NCBI GenBank assembly: GCA_033977485.1
Contig: CM066993.1
Span: 30,432,001 to 30,496,000 of the forward strand
Direction of reading: 5' to 3'
Source: Hydrangea macrophylla
Taxonomy: Eukaryota > Streptophyta > Magnoliopsida > Cornales > Hydrangeaceae
Length of the DNA stretch: 64,000 bases
Part shown: piece after piece, positions 32,161-43,737 of the stretch
Layout of the letters: each line of letters begins with the position of its first letter
Numbering within the stretch: the stretch's first letter is position 1
Position numbers and translations under genes: made by a program
The notes under the pieces: generated by a model
Databases searched by the model: none
The model's input: only the letters and a program-made list of their open reading frames with translations
Told to the model about the DNA's origin: nothing

Positions 32161-34006
32161 AATGTAATGATTGGGTCAGGGGTAAGTGTGCCTAAGAAAG
32201 CCACCATGTCTTCCGGTGCGGCGTCGATGGGGACCTCTATTCCAGCCAGGGCATTCAACACAGCTTACCTATGCTTGTAGGATGTTACCATGATGTCCCA
32301 CATCGAGAGATGTGCTTGGATTTTCTTTAACTACTTTATCATCTCATTGTCTTCTTCGATGATCTCATCCATTTTTCCCTTTTCCTTGTCTTTGATCGGA
32401 CTTTTTTTGGTTGCTTCAGTGGTAGGCTACGGAGGCTGATAATGACGGCCTGACCTAGTCAGATGATCAATCTCGGTAGGGGTAGGCCCTTCTACAATCC
32501 CATCTTCTTTGAACCAGTAGCAATCTGTTCCCACAAATGGTTTCTCCGGCTCGTTCCAGATAGAAGCATCGCTTTCATTGTCGGGATTATACCATTTGAG
32601 GTCCACTACTCCTAGATCATGTTCTTCCAAGAAGAATAGGTCTTGTTCGTCAGCTAACTATTGCTACCACTCGTCATCATCTCCGTCAATTAAATGAATT
32701 CCCACAGATTCTGGGATGTCAATGAGGGGTAAAGGTTGACCTAAGGGGGTGATATAGGTAACAGGGTTGAAAGATACATGGTTGGACTCAATGAGGCTGA
32801 TATTTTGGTGGTTTGGTAGAGAATTTTGAGTGACATGGGGCTGCTTTGGAGGTGGCTCGATGATATTTTGGTCAATGAGCTCTTGGATATCATGGCAGAG
32901 GCGCATGCAATCATCAGTGTTGTGGCCAGGGGCTTGGTGGTAGTTGCATCTTTTGGACATGCCACAGTTTGGCGGGAGCGGGGTATTTCGAGGCTGGAGT
33001 AATTGGAGGTGGCCTTTTTTAAGGAAGCGATCTAAGGCTGAGGAGAGGGGGATTTCTAATTTGGTGAGGTTGCGAGGAGGCTTTTTAGGGAAAGAGCGAT
33101 TGGAGGAATTAGCTTGGTTGGAAGGTTGGTATGGCCTAGGAGGGTAAGTCATAGGTTGACTGCTAAGGGCATTGACATCCAGAGGATTGCGGGAGTAGTT
33201 GGGCCTTTTTGACTGACTCGGAGGCTCTTCTTTTTTAATCTTTCCTTCCCTTATGGCGTCTTCAATTTGAGTCCCAACTTCAAACAGCTCTTCGAAATTG
33301 GAGATGGACTAATAAAACAAATTTTCATGGTAGAGCGGTTGCAGATTCCGGATTAGCGTTCTCACCTGTTCCTTTTCAATCGGTCGGTGGGTCTTTTGAG
33401 CCACTTTATTCCTCCATCTGCTCAGAAACACAGCGAAGGATTCATTGTTGTTCTGCCGAGTAGTTTCCAAATCCCTGATAGTGATGTCAAGTTCTTGGTT
33501 GTAGGAGTAGTGATCAACGAATACCCGAGCTATGTCTTCCCATGCCCGAGTTTTGGAAGCTTCCAAGATAAGGAACCATGATAGTGCAGACTTCACGAGA
33601 GTTTGTGGGAACAGCATTGCGAGGTGCTCGTGGGTATAGCCCATGGATTGGAAGATGCTCATACACAACTTTACATAGCTCTTCAGATTTCTGGTTCCTT
33701 CAAAACGGTCAATGGCAGGCATCTTGAAGTTTTTCGGTAGCTTCAGCTTAACAGGCTCAAAAAGGCCTTCCAAGTCCAGCATGTAATCATCAACCCCTTT
33801 GCTTTTCCTCAGTACACTTTCCAGCTTGTCAACCTTATCCATTTTCTCTTGGAGCTTCTTCTCATATGAAAATAATGGGACCCCTTGAAACCAGTCTTCT
33901 TCCCCGTTATTCTCATGTGGGGGCGGTTCAAACCTAGGCTGTCAGACTGCTGGCTTATGGTTGCTCCCAACTCGATAACCTTATTTTCTAACTCTTCTCG
34001 ATTCAT
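32161..34006 (-). pseudogene. Gag of Tat C, broken
   Basis: ATG at 34006 (MNREELENKVIELG). A frameshift near 33935 leads into the main gag core (33842-33309; FEGTRNLKSYVKL, RDLETTRQNNNESFAVFLSRWRN). TAG at 33309-33311 (Gln expected) separates it from the C-terminal half with a zinc-knuckle-like CNYHQAPGHNTDDC. More TAG codons follow at about 32658-32666 and 32427. A T-run frameshift lies near 32160. Confidence 0.8.
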
Positions 34007-35387
34007 GCTGAAGTAAGCTGTCAGACTGATTCTGACCAAACGATTATCTGAACTCCTGACCCACAACTAGGATCCCAGCTGCTGACTTCGGGAATCTATA
34101 CTGACCTGACAGATTTCGAGAAGACTAGGTCAAATTTTGACAGTGATGACTTTAGACAGACAAAGACAGCGATGTTAACAAACGTGAACTAACTTGTGTA
34201 AGAATGATCGAGACAGTGCGTGCATATTGATGGGAATGGTGTATACAAGTGAGACAAGCATGCGGATGTAAGCCCTGATCTATATGATGCTCATATTTCT
34301 AATAGATAGCAATTAAACAATTAAGGTCCTACCCATATAGAGTGTGCCAACCTTACTTTCTAGTACGATCACTAAGGAATGACAGGGGTTTCCAGGGTTC
34401 TATGGAGGCTTCTAGGAGAGACCGGGCATTTTTGGTTGATTTGGACAGAGTTTCTGGGAGAAACAGGTATGAGCAGAGCTTCTGGGAAAACAGGTACTTT
34501 GGGTATTTTTGGGAAAATCGGACATAGTTTCTAAGAGAAACTGGTTGATACGGTAATATCTGGGATATCTGGGCAGATTTTCCGGGAGAAACTGTTTGAT
34601 ATGTTTATATCTGGGATATCTGGGCAGAGTTTTCGGGAGAAAATGGTTAATATGGTTATATCTGGGATATCTGGGCAGAGTTTCTGGGAGAAACTGGTTA
34701 ATATGGTTATATCTGGGATATCTGGACAGAGTTTCTGGGAGAAACTTGGACATCTGGGCAGAGTTTCCGGGAGAAACTGGTTAATATGTGGTGATAGTGA
34801 TCATACTGTCTAGCAGGTTTTCATATTCCTATGTCTTAGGACCAACAAACAAGGTTTGCGGTGTATATCTTTGTGAACATAGAGCAGACATCCTTATCAT
34901 GGTGTCTAGGCAGGTCAACTCAATGTAATCACATATGAGTGGTTGCCTTGGGAAGCATAAGAAAGAGGTTCTGTTCTATGCCACATAAGCGTCTACACCG
35001 CTCAGGTAATCCCATCAGGGCATACAGCAGTTATATCACATTGTCCTATCTGAAAAGATAAATCAGTCCTATGAAAGGTTCTATAGGAATCTATATGCAA
35101 AGGCTGGGTTTAGTCAAAGAGGGTCCGTTGACGAGAGTTCCAGTATACCGTCAGGGAGACAGTATGGAAGTTTTTACTCTTTTTAATATACCTTGGAAGG
35201 TACAGTATCAACGGTGACTTGTGCCCTGGCACAGCAAGACCTGAACAATGTCAGCACCGCGTTTCAAACACAATCGAAGGGGGAAAATGCAAAGTGCAAT
35301 GCGGTGAACCAGACACAGTAAAAAGATGATTTTAAGGATGCTTCTTATGAGTCAAACCTCTATATTATTTTGTTTTGAAAATAAATT
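34007..35387 (-). other. 5' leader of Tat C between primer site and gag
   Basis: About 1.4 kb with no convincing coding frame. Ogre elements have an extra ORF here, but none is seen. The only clear structure is the 51-bp repeat array at 34440-34790. Confidence 0.6.
34440..34790. repeat. 51-bp tandem repeats in the Tat C leader
   Basis: A unit containing ATATCTGGGATATCTGGGCA and TTTCTGGGAGAAACTGG recurs with a period of 51 bp for three to four good copies, with degenerate copies on the left. Because 51 is a multiple of 3, repetitive open frames appear on both strands, but they are by-products. TCTGGGAGAAAC recurs in nearly every unit. Confidence 0.85.
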
Positions 35388-35405
35388 TCCCCAGCAGAGT
35401 CGCCA
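35388..35405 (-). other. Primer binding site of Tat C (tRNA-Arg type)
   Basis: Minus strand TGGCGACTCTGCTGGGGA, three bases from the LTR. This site is typical of Tat/Ogre elements. Confidence 0.82.
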
Positions 35406-37568
35406 GATTGTGGACACGCGGCGTTCCACCACTTGCTTATTTGAAATTGTTTTGAAAAGGAAAGAAAATGGTCTATTGAAAACAGATACAGAGTCACCAC
35501 TTGGTCTTTAAAGGAACCAAGAAACCTAATTTTGACTCACCCAAACAGATAAAGGGCACCGGCCCTTCAAAACCAAAGAACTTGGCTCGGGGTTTTGGTA
35601 CGAGAGAGGAAGGAGCCTTTGTTGCGATTAAAACACTCTTAACTCGCCCCGTCTTTTGACGGGCCTCAATTAGCATCCAAATAATCATCTTATACTATGT
35701 ATGGTTCGACAATTAATACTATGATAGTATATTATATCACATAAGAAAATTTGAAATGGAAGATCTAAGTCAAATATCATACAATATAAAGTGAAAGATC
35801 ACACAAATAAACCTAGGAAAAATCGTCTAATCATGTATCAAGTAATTAAGTTTCCCTAATCTAAAGGGGACATGAAATGTTCTTGAAACAAATAATCAAA
35901 GAAATCAAAATATGATTAGCAAGCTAGTAAGATGCATGTTAATCTTTGAGAAAAGAAGATCTCTTAATCCCCGGGATGGATGAGAAAGGAGGATTAGATC
36001 AAGGGGAAGTATGAACGTGTGATCATGATCATGCCTTATAATCTTCTTAGATTAGGAGTCACAAAACCCCCAAATCGTTGCATGGATGCAATGTATGTAT
36101 CTAGAATGTGCTAAGGTTGTAGTGTGCCTTGTGTTCATGGATTCCTAGAATGACTTAGAAGTCTAGAATGTGTATGAATGAATGAATGAAATCATTATGG
36201 GATATGTACAAATGTAGTATGAACTACTTCCTAAGACATGAGCTAATTTGGAGTGCATGTACGTATCAAATCAAAGGGGGAAAGTAAAAGTGTGCTTGCT
36301 GTGAATAGTGGACAGAACAGTAACATGATCTTGTGAAAATGGAAAATATGGGTTAGGAATGTTTTCAATGCATGATTTTTATGGAGATCTTCCTTATTGT
36401 GTCTATAACACAACCCAAAAAGCCAATCTTTAATAACTATCACAGATTGAGAGAAATCATATAACCAATAGAGGTTACTTAGAAACAGAGTCCATACTGT
36501 CGACTGAAATGTCAAAAAATCGTAGAAAATGAAAACAAATGATCTGGAAACCCATATTATACATAAAGTTCCCTAAGACATTATATTTCAAGGGAAAAAT
36601 AAGTTGGGATCACACTTTTCGGAAACGTTTTCTGTAAAACAAGTTGAAAGTAGACCAAGCTGCTGTGACAGCGAAAACAGAATATGTGGAGAGAATGTTT
36701 GGGTCCAAATGGACCATTTTCAAGTCAAACCAAAAATCATGGGTGTTCTCTAATGAGTTAGGAAGACTTTCCAAGTGGTCTTGCATCCATACATTGAGTA
36801 TTGAGTTCTAGAGAAATCTTTGAACTCAGATCATTCACTATTTTGACTCACTGTTTTGAAGATTTTGGAAAAAAAAAAAACTAGAGTTTTCTTTCTTGAG
36901 ATCAAAATGAGGGGGATTGAGAGGGGTTTTGAAATAGAAGTTTTGAAAGCATATTTTCAATACTCAATGAAGGTCATAGCCACTTAAAATTTCAACATCA
37001 AACTCATCATCAAGAACCTCCAAGATTGTTGGAGAGATTCATTTTCATTTGAACATAGCTTCAAGGATACCTTGGAGGTATTGAAGTTATAATCATCATC
37101 TATCAAACATGTTTTTGAGGTCAAGAGCTACTATCCATAAGGATTCACTCACCTCAAACTTCATGTCATCATTTAGAGGATGATGAACTAGTAAGTAAAT
37201 AAAAATGTCAAAAAAAGAAATGAGGTTAGGAAGAGATGAACATAATATGAACAAGTAAATAACAATCAATAGATGATAATCAATGTGATATTGGACTTGT
37301 AGTTTGGTGTTTCACTCATATGTGGTGACATTGGACATGAAAGTAGCTTCCTCTCTCTTAAATGATCACTAAAATGGTGGTTGGGTGTATTGAATATGAA
37401 GTAAATAGGAGTAATGAAGTAAAAACAAAGTTTAGAACTCACTTTTTGTTTTGAAATCAAAGAAGAAAGCTTCTTTTCTCTCTATTCTAACCTTATCTCT
37501 ACAACTTTTTCTCTCAAAACTTTTCAAAGCCTACATTTGACACCCCCAAAATGAGAAGTCAAGGGGGG

Positions 37569-37577
37569 TTTATATAG
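37569..37577 (-). promoter_or_regulatory. TATA box of Tat C LTR
   Basis: Minus-strand CTATATAAA in a GGCCTATATAAACCCC context. Confidence 0.6.
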
Positions 37578-37722
37578 GCCAATTTGGGATGGTTTTGGGG
37601 TTTTAAGAAGTACTCCCATTGGTCCCAAACATCTGTGAACATAAAGCTACGTCGTTTTGGTTTTCAATTTATCAAAATGAACCCCCAAAAGAAATTACAA
37701 AAACATACCATTCTGGAGGAGA

Positions 37723-37781
37723 GTGCCGCAATGGCACTAGACCTATGCCGCGGCGGTAGTGGGCTAGTGCCGCGGTGGCAC
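37723..37781. repeat. GTGCC...GGCAC inverted-repeat pair, Tat C LTR
   Basis: GTGCCGCAATGGCAC (37723-37737) and GTGCCGCGGTGGCAC (37767-37781) have perfect 5-bp arms. A related ATGCCGCGGCGG lies between them. Confidence 0.8.
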
Positions 37782-38631
37782 TGCTCCTCATTCGTCCAGA
37801 TAATCCTTTTTAGGCCCCCAGAGGTTCTGGTATTCGCGAAAAGGCCCTATTTCGTCCGAAATTCACAGAAAATGCATACGAACTCCAAATTGAGGTTGTT
37901 ATATACCGTTGGAAAGGTAATGGAGTCTATTTTACATAAAAAATAATTCAGGGATAGGTTACTTTGAAAAGTTTTGCGGTATTTGTGATAAAATCTGATT
38001 TGATTGCCTTTTTCGCCTTCGAAAATTCACAATAAACTCATTTTAAATCCAAAAATTATGTGCGATATACAGCTGGAAAGCTATTGACCTCTAGTATCCA
38101 TGAAAAATGTTTGAAAATTGTTACGGTGCTCCGGTTCTAAAGTCAAATTTTGGTCAAACTGGTCAAACCTGGGATTCCCGGGAAGTTTTGGAAATTTCTG
38201 TGAGCTCCCAGGAGCTGACGTTTTCGCTCGATTTTCTTTTAAAACTCATTTTAATACTTTCCACATGATCTAAAATGATCCCGGCAAATTTGGATGATTT
38301 TGGTCAAACTTGGTCAAGCTTTGGTCAAACCGGTCAACGGGGACTTTTTGGGAACTTCCTGGACTTCTGGGGTCTCTGGGAGCTGACGATTTTATCCGAC
38401 TTTACTTAAAAACTTATTTTCTTACTTTTCTTACGACATAGCATGTTTTCAGAACTTTTTTGGTCCAAATCTGGGAGTTTTCGGGCTTTCAGAGGCATTT
38501 TGGTCATTCTGAGCATCTTGAGAAATAGAACCAACTTTCAGGAGTCCTTTTGAGTCTTTTTCGATCATTGTGAACGACCAAGCTATGGGTCTCCTAAATC
38601 TGATAGCTGACAAAATGGGGTGTCTACAAGT

Positions 38632-39578
38632 GGACCCTTCAATTTTCAATCGACCGGACCACCTTTAAGTTGACTGGTTTCTGCAAGGAAAACATAGGTT
38701 TTGCTTTACCACATTCAGTCGACCGGACCACTTTTTATTCGACTGAAAAAGACATTAGTCAACTGGGTTGCGGCATCAGTCGACTGGACTATGTAGTTTT
38801 TGCATTACGGCTAGTTTTCTTGAAAGGCCAAATATTTACCATTTTGTCACTAACGGCTATAATCTTTCTTGGGATATAAATGCATGTTTTTCCAAACCTT
38901 TTAAAGTTGATCAATCTTTCTTGGGCTAGTTTTCTTGAAAGGCCAAATATTTACCATTATGTCACTAACGGCTATAATCTTTCTTGGGATATAAATGCAT
39001 GTTTTTCCAAACCTTTTAAAGTTGATCAATTTATTGGAGAAACATTAATTGAATCACATAACTTGGTGATCTTTCATCATTCACTTTTGAGCCCTAGTTG
39101 TGTGAGTTAATCAATTTGTTCTAGTTTTTCATTTGTATATCTTTGAGAGAGCAAATTGTAGTGAACTTTTAATTATATTATCCACTCTATAGAGAAAGAG
39201 CTCAACTTGTACTTAATTATTTGTAAAAGAGTGAGGGTTAGTAACCCTTGTGTACAAAGAAGAGGTGTTCTTCTTTGGAAGAGATTGAAGGCTCTTATAA
39301 CAGTTTGGTGCACACCCGTCAAGTATACCAAGACGGTATGGTCTACACCCATAAGTAGATTGATAAAGAAATCCTCAAGAGGTGTTTTTGAGGGGTGGAC
39401 GTAGGCCACGGTGTGCAAATTGTCGAACCACTTGAAAACTCGATTTGCAAGTGTCTCTTTCCTTTTCTCTTTACTTTATTGTTTGTGATTGTATTTAATT
39501 TTGTATTAAGTTTAAAAAGGTTAATTTTCTGCTAAAACCTTATTCACCCCCCTCTAAGGTTTCCATTTTGGGCCAACA
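38632..39578 (+). repeat. 5' LTR of D, truncated, with a promoter duplication
   Basis: Matches 42902-43737 of the 3' LTR but is 111 bp longer because a segment of about 115 bp is tandemly duplicated (starts at 38809 and 38924). Each copy has a GATATAAAT TATA-like box (38873 and 38988). Palindromic words (ATCGACCGGACC, AGTCGACCGGACC, CAGTCGACTGGAC) lie at 38645-38790. Confidence 0.88.
38809..39038 (+). promoter_or_regulatory. Tandem duplication of the D promoter
   Basis: Two consecutive copies of about 115 bp from GGCTAGTTTTCTTGAAAGG to TTGATCAATCT/TTTATTGG. Each includes ATATAAATGCATG. The 3' LTR has a single copy with CTATAAATAC (43145-43154). Confidence 0.85.
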
Positions 39579-39580
39579 AT

Positions 39581-39590
39581 TGGTATCAGA
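39581..39590 (+). other. Primer binding site of D
   Basis: TGGTATCAGA three bases after the 5' LTR, matching initiator tRNA-Met for 10 nt. The next bases (TC) depart from the usual GC. Confidence 0.75.
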
Positions 39591-39643
39591 TCTTCGGCTC
39601 GTCTATTTTCAAAAGTTTTTGAAAAATTTGAGTTAAGATCTAA

Positions 39644-40690
39644 ATGGAAACCAACACTTCTTGCATCTCTTATAGTGATGGTCAATCGGGAAATAGACCA
39701 CTATGTTTTAATGGATCAAATTATGCTTATTGAAAAAAAAGAATGAGAATCTATATGATTTCTCAAGATTTTGATTTATGGAAAATATTGGTCAAAGGGC
39801 CTCATCTTCCTACAAAAATTGTAAATGGTTTTTCTATTCCAAAAATGGAAGATGAGTATAATGATGCCGATAAGAAACTCATAAAAATGAATGCTATGGC
39901 AATGAATTTGTTGTATTATAGTTTAGACTCAAATGAATACAGTAGAATTTCATCTTGCGAATCCGCAAAAGAAATTTGGGATAAATTTGAAGTGACTCAT
40001 GAGGGAACAAGCCAAGTCAAAAAGTCAAAAACTAATTAGCTTGTTTAATCTTATGAAATGTTTAAAATGTTGCCTTTTGGGTCTATTGGTGATATGTCTA
40101 CCCGGTTTACAACTATCATCAATTGTTTGAAAAATTTTGGTAAAGTTTATGGTAATGAAGAAATTATTGAGAAAATTCTTAGGGCTTTACCAAAGCAATG
40201 GCAACCGAAGGCACGACTATCCGGGAAGTGAAGGATTTGACAAATTTGTCAATTGAACTACTCATGGGATTACTGATTACCCATGAAATGGAGCTATCCA
40301 TGCTTGTCGAATTAGACAAGAAAAAGGAAGTGAAGGAGATCAAAAGAGGAGACATGGCCTTGAAGTCCTCAAGCTCAAAGAAAAAAGGGCAAAGATCATG
40401 AGAGTGATGAGGATAAGGATATGGCTTTAATCACCCAAAAATTCGCAAAGTTTCTAAAGAAAGAAAAACGCAAGAAGAAGACTTTGAAGGCCACTCAAAG
40501 TTGCTCCAAGAGTGAATCATCAGACGACAACTCAAATGAAGATGAGATTGTCCATCTTTGCCTCATGGTAATTGACAATAGGGTAATCTCTACTTCTTAC
40601 TCTTTCAATGACTCTAATGATTTTATTGAATTTCAAAATGTTGAGTCAAGTTCTATGGAACAAAAGTTCAAGAAGGTTATTGCATCAGGA
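39644..40690 (+). pseudogene. First gag segment of D, copia type
   Basis: ATG at 39644. The copia-type gag start has CFNGSNYAY, a stop where Trp is usual, then KKRMRIYMISQDFDLWKIL. It continues with LYYSLDSNEYSRISSCESAKEIWDKFE and the GDMSTRFTTIINCLKNFGK and KILRALPKQWQPK stretches in shifted frames. A Lys-rich part follows (40200-40500). Several stops and frameshifts are present. Confidence 0.8.
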
Positions 40691-41930
40691 CTCCTCCATT
40701 GTTGAAAGATCATAAGTATGATCATTGGAAGAGGAGAATAGAAATTTATTTTATATCACTTGACATAAATATTTAGAACATTGTCAAAAATAGTTTTTCT
40801 CCAAAACCAAAGATTGAATCGAATGAAAGTGATCAAAATAACTTTCTATTGTATCTTAGAGCCATGAAAATTCTATATAATTCTTTAGATGATAGTTCAT
40901 ATAATAGAATTCATTCATGCTCTAGTGCAAATGAAATTTGGTTATGTTTAGAAAATTTTCATGTTACAATTAACCAAACTTGTGAAGAGGAAAAAGTGTG
41001 CCTTTTTTCAAATAAAGATGAAAAGAATGAAAAAATGGCAAAAGGGGCCACTTGGGATGATGACAACTCATCTGATGATGACTCATGTGACCAAGAAGGT
41101 GCACAAGAGAATTTTGTAAACTTTAACCCTACCTCTATTGTTGATCTCCTAACTATAAGGAGCTTCAATGTGCATTTGAGGAGTTACATGAGTAGTTAGA
41201 GAATTTGGGATCTAAATATATAACTCTTACAAAGATTTTTTCCCAACTTTCAAATGAGTTAAATATTTTGATATCCCAAAATGAATCTTTGAAGATTGAA
41301 AATGAAAAACATGTTTCAAGAACACAATCTTCAAATGAGATTGAAAAAGAAAATTTAGAGTCAAAAAGGCAATTAGATGATTTAAAATCTCAAAATGAAA
41401 TTTTAAGAAAAGAAAAGCTTATTTCAACCAATCAACCTTCAAGTGAATTTATTGAAAAAGAAAAGGTTGAATTGAGAAAGGAGGCGGATGATTTGACAAA
41501 AACTTCGGCCAAATTTACCCAAGGTGAACAAAATTTGAATTTGCTTTTGGAAAAACAAAATTGTGCTTTTGATAAGGCCGGTTTGGGATTTAATCCCGCA
41601 TATAAGGAAAAGAAGTACAAAAGCTTCTTTGTAAAGTCCACATCCTCTACTTCAAATTCTCCAAAGCTTCTTTGTAAAGTCCACATCCTCTACTTCAAAT
41701 TCTCCAAATTCTCACAAGAATTTCTTTGTTAAGGAATCAATCTCAAATGAGACCCTTCCCCATGTAACTTGTCATTATTGCATGAAAAAGGGGCATGTTA
41801 ATTATAAATGTTCATTTTGTAAGAAAATTAACATGATTTGGGTTGTGAAGGGATCCTCTCTTACCTCCTCGGCAAATGTTGCATGTAAGAGATGCTTGGA
41901 CAATGGTTAAATCTCTCACCTTAATCCTAG
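40691..41930 (+). pseudogene. Second gag segment of D, different copia type, with zinc knuckle
   Basis: A new gag start (PPLLKDHKYDHWKRRIEIYF) is followed by LRAMKILYNSLDDSSYNRIHSC, homologous in layout to the first segment but clearly different in sequence. An acidic stretch (DDDNSSDDDSCDQEG) and a Glu/Lys-rich coiled-coil-like region come next. A 43-bp tandem duplication breaks the frame at 41622-41707. The knuckle CHYCMKKGHVNYKC (near 41768-41810) is complete. Confidence 0.75.
41622..41707 (+). repeat. 43-bp tandem duplication inside gag of D
   Basis: AGCTTCTTTGTAAAGTCCAC recurs at 41622 and 41665. 43 is not a multiple of 3, so it shifts the frame. Confidence 0.9.
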
Positions 41931-42508
41931 TAGGAGTAGGATAGATGAATTTGTTTTGATATTCCTCTTGATTTTGATTGCATGCTAATCATAGTAATTT
42001 GATTTGATTGTAAAATCATGCTTGCTTTTCGAATGACACATTGTTTTGATTATCATAACTATCCCATCCTTCTAAGGAGATAATGCATAATTTTGATCTT
42101 AAAATTGGTATTTTTTATATATGCATATGTTGAGGGGGAACATATTACTATGTTCACTTTAGATTATTTGGTATCGTATTTGTTTTTTTGTTGCTTTTCG
42201 TATCCGATTGCCTCCATGACATGTTTGTTAATCTTGAGGGGGAACTTTTAGTTCAAATCTCCAATCTTTTTGTTGTCAAAAAGGGGGAAAATGATAGAGA
42301 TAGAGAATGTGAGTGCTAGAGAATATGGGATAATGATATGATAGAGATCTTTAAAATGGAAAAAACAATAATAAAGATTTTTTAGAAAGTTATCATTCTT
42401 GGATTCATACTTTGTATTTCATGTTACTTTGAATGATAACATACTCTTATTATGCTTTAATTGCTATATCTCTATTAAATGTTTTGACATCATCAAAAAG
42501 GGGGAAAT
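41931..42508 (+). other. 3' noncoding region of D with two polypurine tracts
   Basis: No coding frame. CAAAAAGGGGGAAA occurs near 42277-42290 and again just before the 3' LTR (42493-42507). The second is the functional position. Confidence 0.75.
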
Positions 42509-43737
42509 TGTTAGCCTTGAATTTCTTTAAGGCATTATTTATGTGTGTTTTGATGATGAAAAACATAATGATAATAGCATGGTCTTATTTGTTATATTCT
42601 AATCTGTTATCAAGTCATTTTTATTGTGCTAATCTCATAAACTATGCTCTTAAATGTTGTAACTTTGTTTGTTTAATTGAGATAGCATATGGTGAAGCCC
42701 AAGAGTGATTGAGCTCAACAAGGATCAAGCTTGAAGATTTGAAGATCTTTCATCCTTAGTTGAAGACTAGGTTTACCTGTAAAAGCGTTTTGATTATCAC
42801 TCATAAATGGCTTAAATGTTTAAAACTTAGATAATCATTTCAAAAATAAGAAAACTGTTTTTCACAATTAAAACAGTCGAGCGAACAATTTCCCAATCGA
42901 CTGGACCCTTCAATTTTCAGTCGAATGGACCCCCTTTAAGTTGACTGGTTTCTGTAAGGAAAACAGAGGTTCTGCTTTACCACATTCAATCGACCGGACC
43001 ACTTTTTATTCGACTAAAAAAGGCATCAGTCAACTGGGTTGTGGCATCAGTCGATTGGATTGTGCAGTTTTTGCATAACGGCTGGTTTTCTTGAAAGGCC
43101 AAATATTTACCATATTATCACTAACGGCTATAATCTTTCTTGGGCTATAAATACACGTTTTCCCAAACCTTTTAAAGTTGATCAATCTATTGGAAAAACA
43201 TTAATTGAATCACATAACTTGGTGATCTTTCATTATTCACTTTTGAGCCCTAGTTGTGTGAGTTAATCAATTTATTCTAGTCTTTCATTTATATATCTTT
43301 GAGAGAGCAAATTGTAGTGAACTTTTAATTGTATTATCCACTCTATAGAGAGAGAGCTCAACTTTTACTTCAATTATTTGTAAAAGAGTGAGGGTTAGTA
43401 ACCCTTGTGTGTAAAGAATATGTGTTCTTCTTTGGGAGAGATTGAAGGCTATTGTAATGGTTTGGTGCATACCCATTAAGTGTACCAAGATGGTTTGGTC
43501 TATACCATAAGTAGATTGATAAAGAAATCCTTAAGAAGTGTTCTTGAGGGGTGGACGTAGGCCGCGGTGTGCGAATTGTCAAACCACTTGAAAACTCGGT
43601 TTGCAAGTGTCTCTTCCCTTCTCTCTTTACTATACTGTTTGTGATTGTGTTTAATTTTATATTAAGTTTTAAAAAAAGTTAATTTTTTTTCTAAAACCTT
43701 ATCCACCCCCCTCTAAGGTTTCCATTTTGGGCCAACA
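42509..43737 (+). repeat. 3' LTR of D
   Basis: 1229 bp, TGTTAGCC to GGCCAACA. Palindromic words related to CAGTCGACTGG are spread over 42862-43060, directly upstream of the TATA box (CTATAAATAC, 43145-43154). Confidence 0.9.
42862..43060. repeat. (C)AGTCGACTGGA-type palindrome cluster, 3' LTR of D
   Basis: Words include CAGTCGAGCGAAC, AATCGACTGGACC, CAGTCGAATGGACC, AATCGACCGGACC, CAGTCAACTGGG and CAGTCGATTGGA. Most are one base away from the CAGTCGACTGGAC motif of the unrelated element A. Confidence 0.8.

Larger units (their letters stand above)
27429..38628 (-). mobile_element. Element C: Tat/Ogre-type Ty3/gypsy retrotransposon, main part
   Basis: Minus-strand order from right to left: 5' LTR (35409-38628), primer site (35388-35405), leader with 51-bp repeats, gag, protease, RT-RNase H, a second RNase H domain, integrase, then 3' noncoding repeats. 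The second RNase H and the TGGCGACTCTGCTGGGGA primer site (tRNA-Arg type) indicate the Tat lineage. The element continues left as 11454-12013 and 2198-2374 around insertions B and A, and its 3' LTR is outside the window. It is inserted in the 5' LTR of copia element D. Confidence 0.88.
35409..38628 (-). repeat. 5' LTR of Tat C
   Basis: 3220 bp, bounded on the plus strand by TGTGGACAC and GTGTCTACA. Minus-strand TATA is at 37569-37577 (CTATATAAA). The inverted-repeat cluster lies 145-210 bp upstream of it. Repeated GGTCAAAC blocks occur at 38150-38340. No partner LTR is in the window, so the ends rest on the TG/CA borders and the primer site. Confidence 0.8.
38632..43737 (+). mobile_element. 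Element D: Sirevirus-like Ty1/copia, gag only, 5' LTR truncated
   Basis: The 3' LTR begins TGTTAGCC and ends GGCCAACA. The 5' LTR lacks about 390 bp at its left because Tat element C inserted there. The internal region (39579-42508, 2.9 kb) has a tRNA-Met-type primer site, two gag segments and two AAAAAGGGGGAAA purine tracts, but no protease, integrase or RT. Multiple purine tracts and palindromes upstream of TATA are recorded features of Sireviruses, hence the assignment. It is inserted in the gag region of element E. Confidence 0.85.

Noticed and set aside
34412..34813. Open frames on both strands with periodic proteins
   Set aside because: Explained by the 51-bp repeat unit being a multiple of three.
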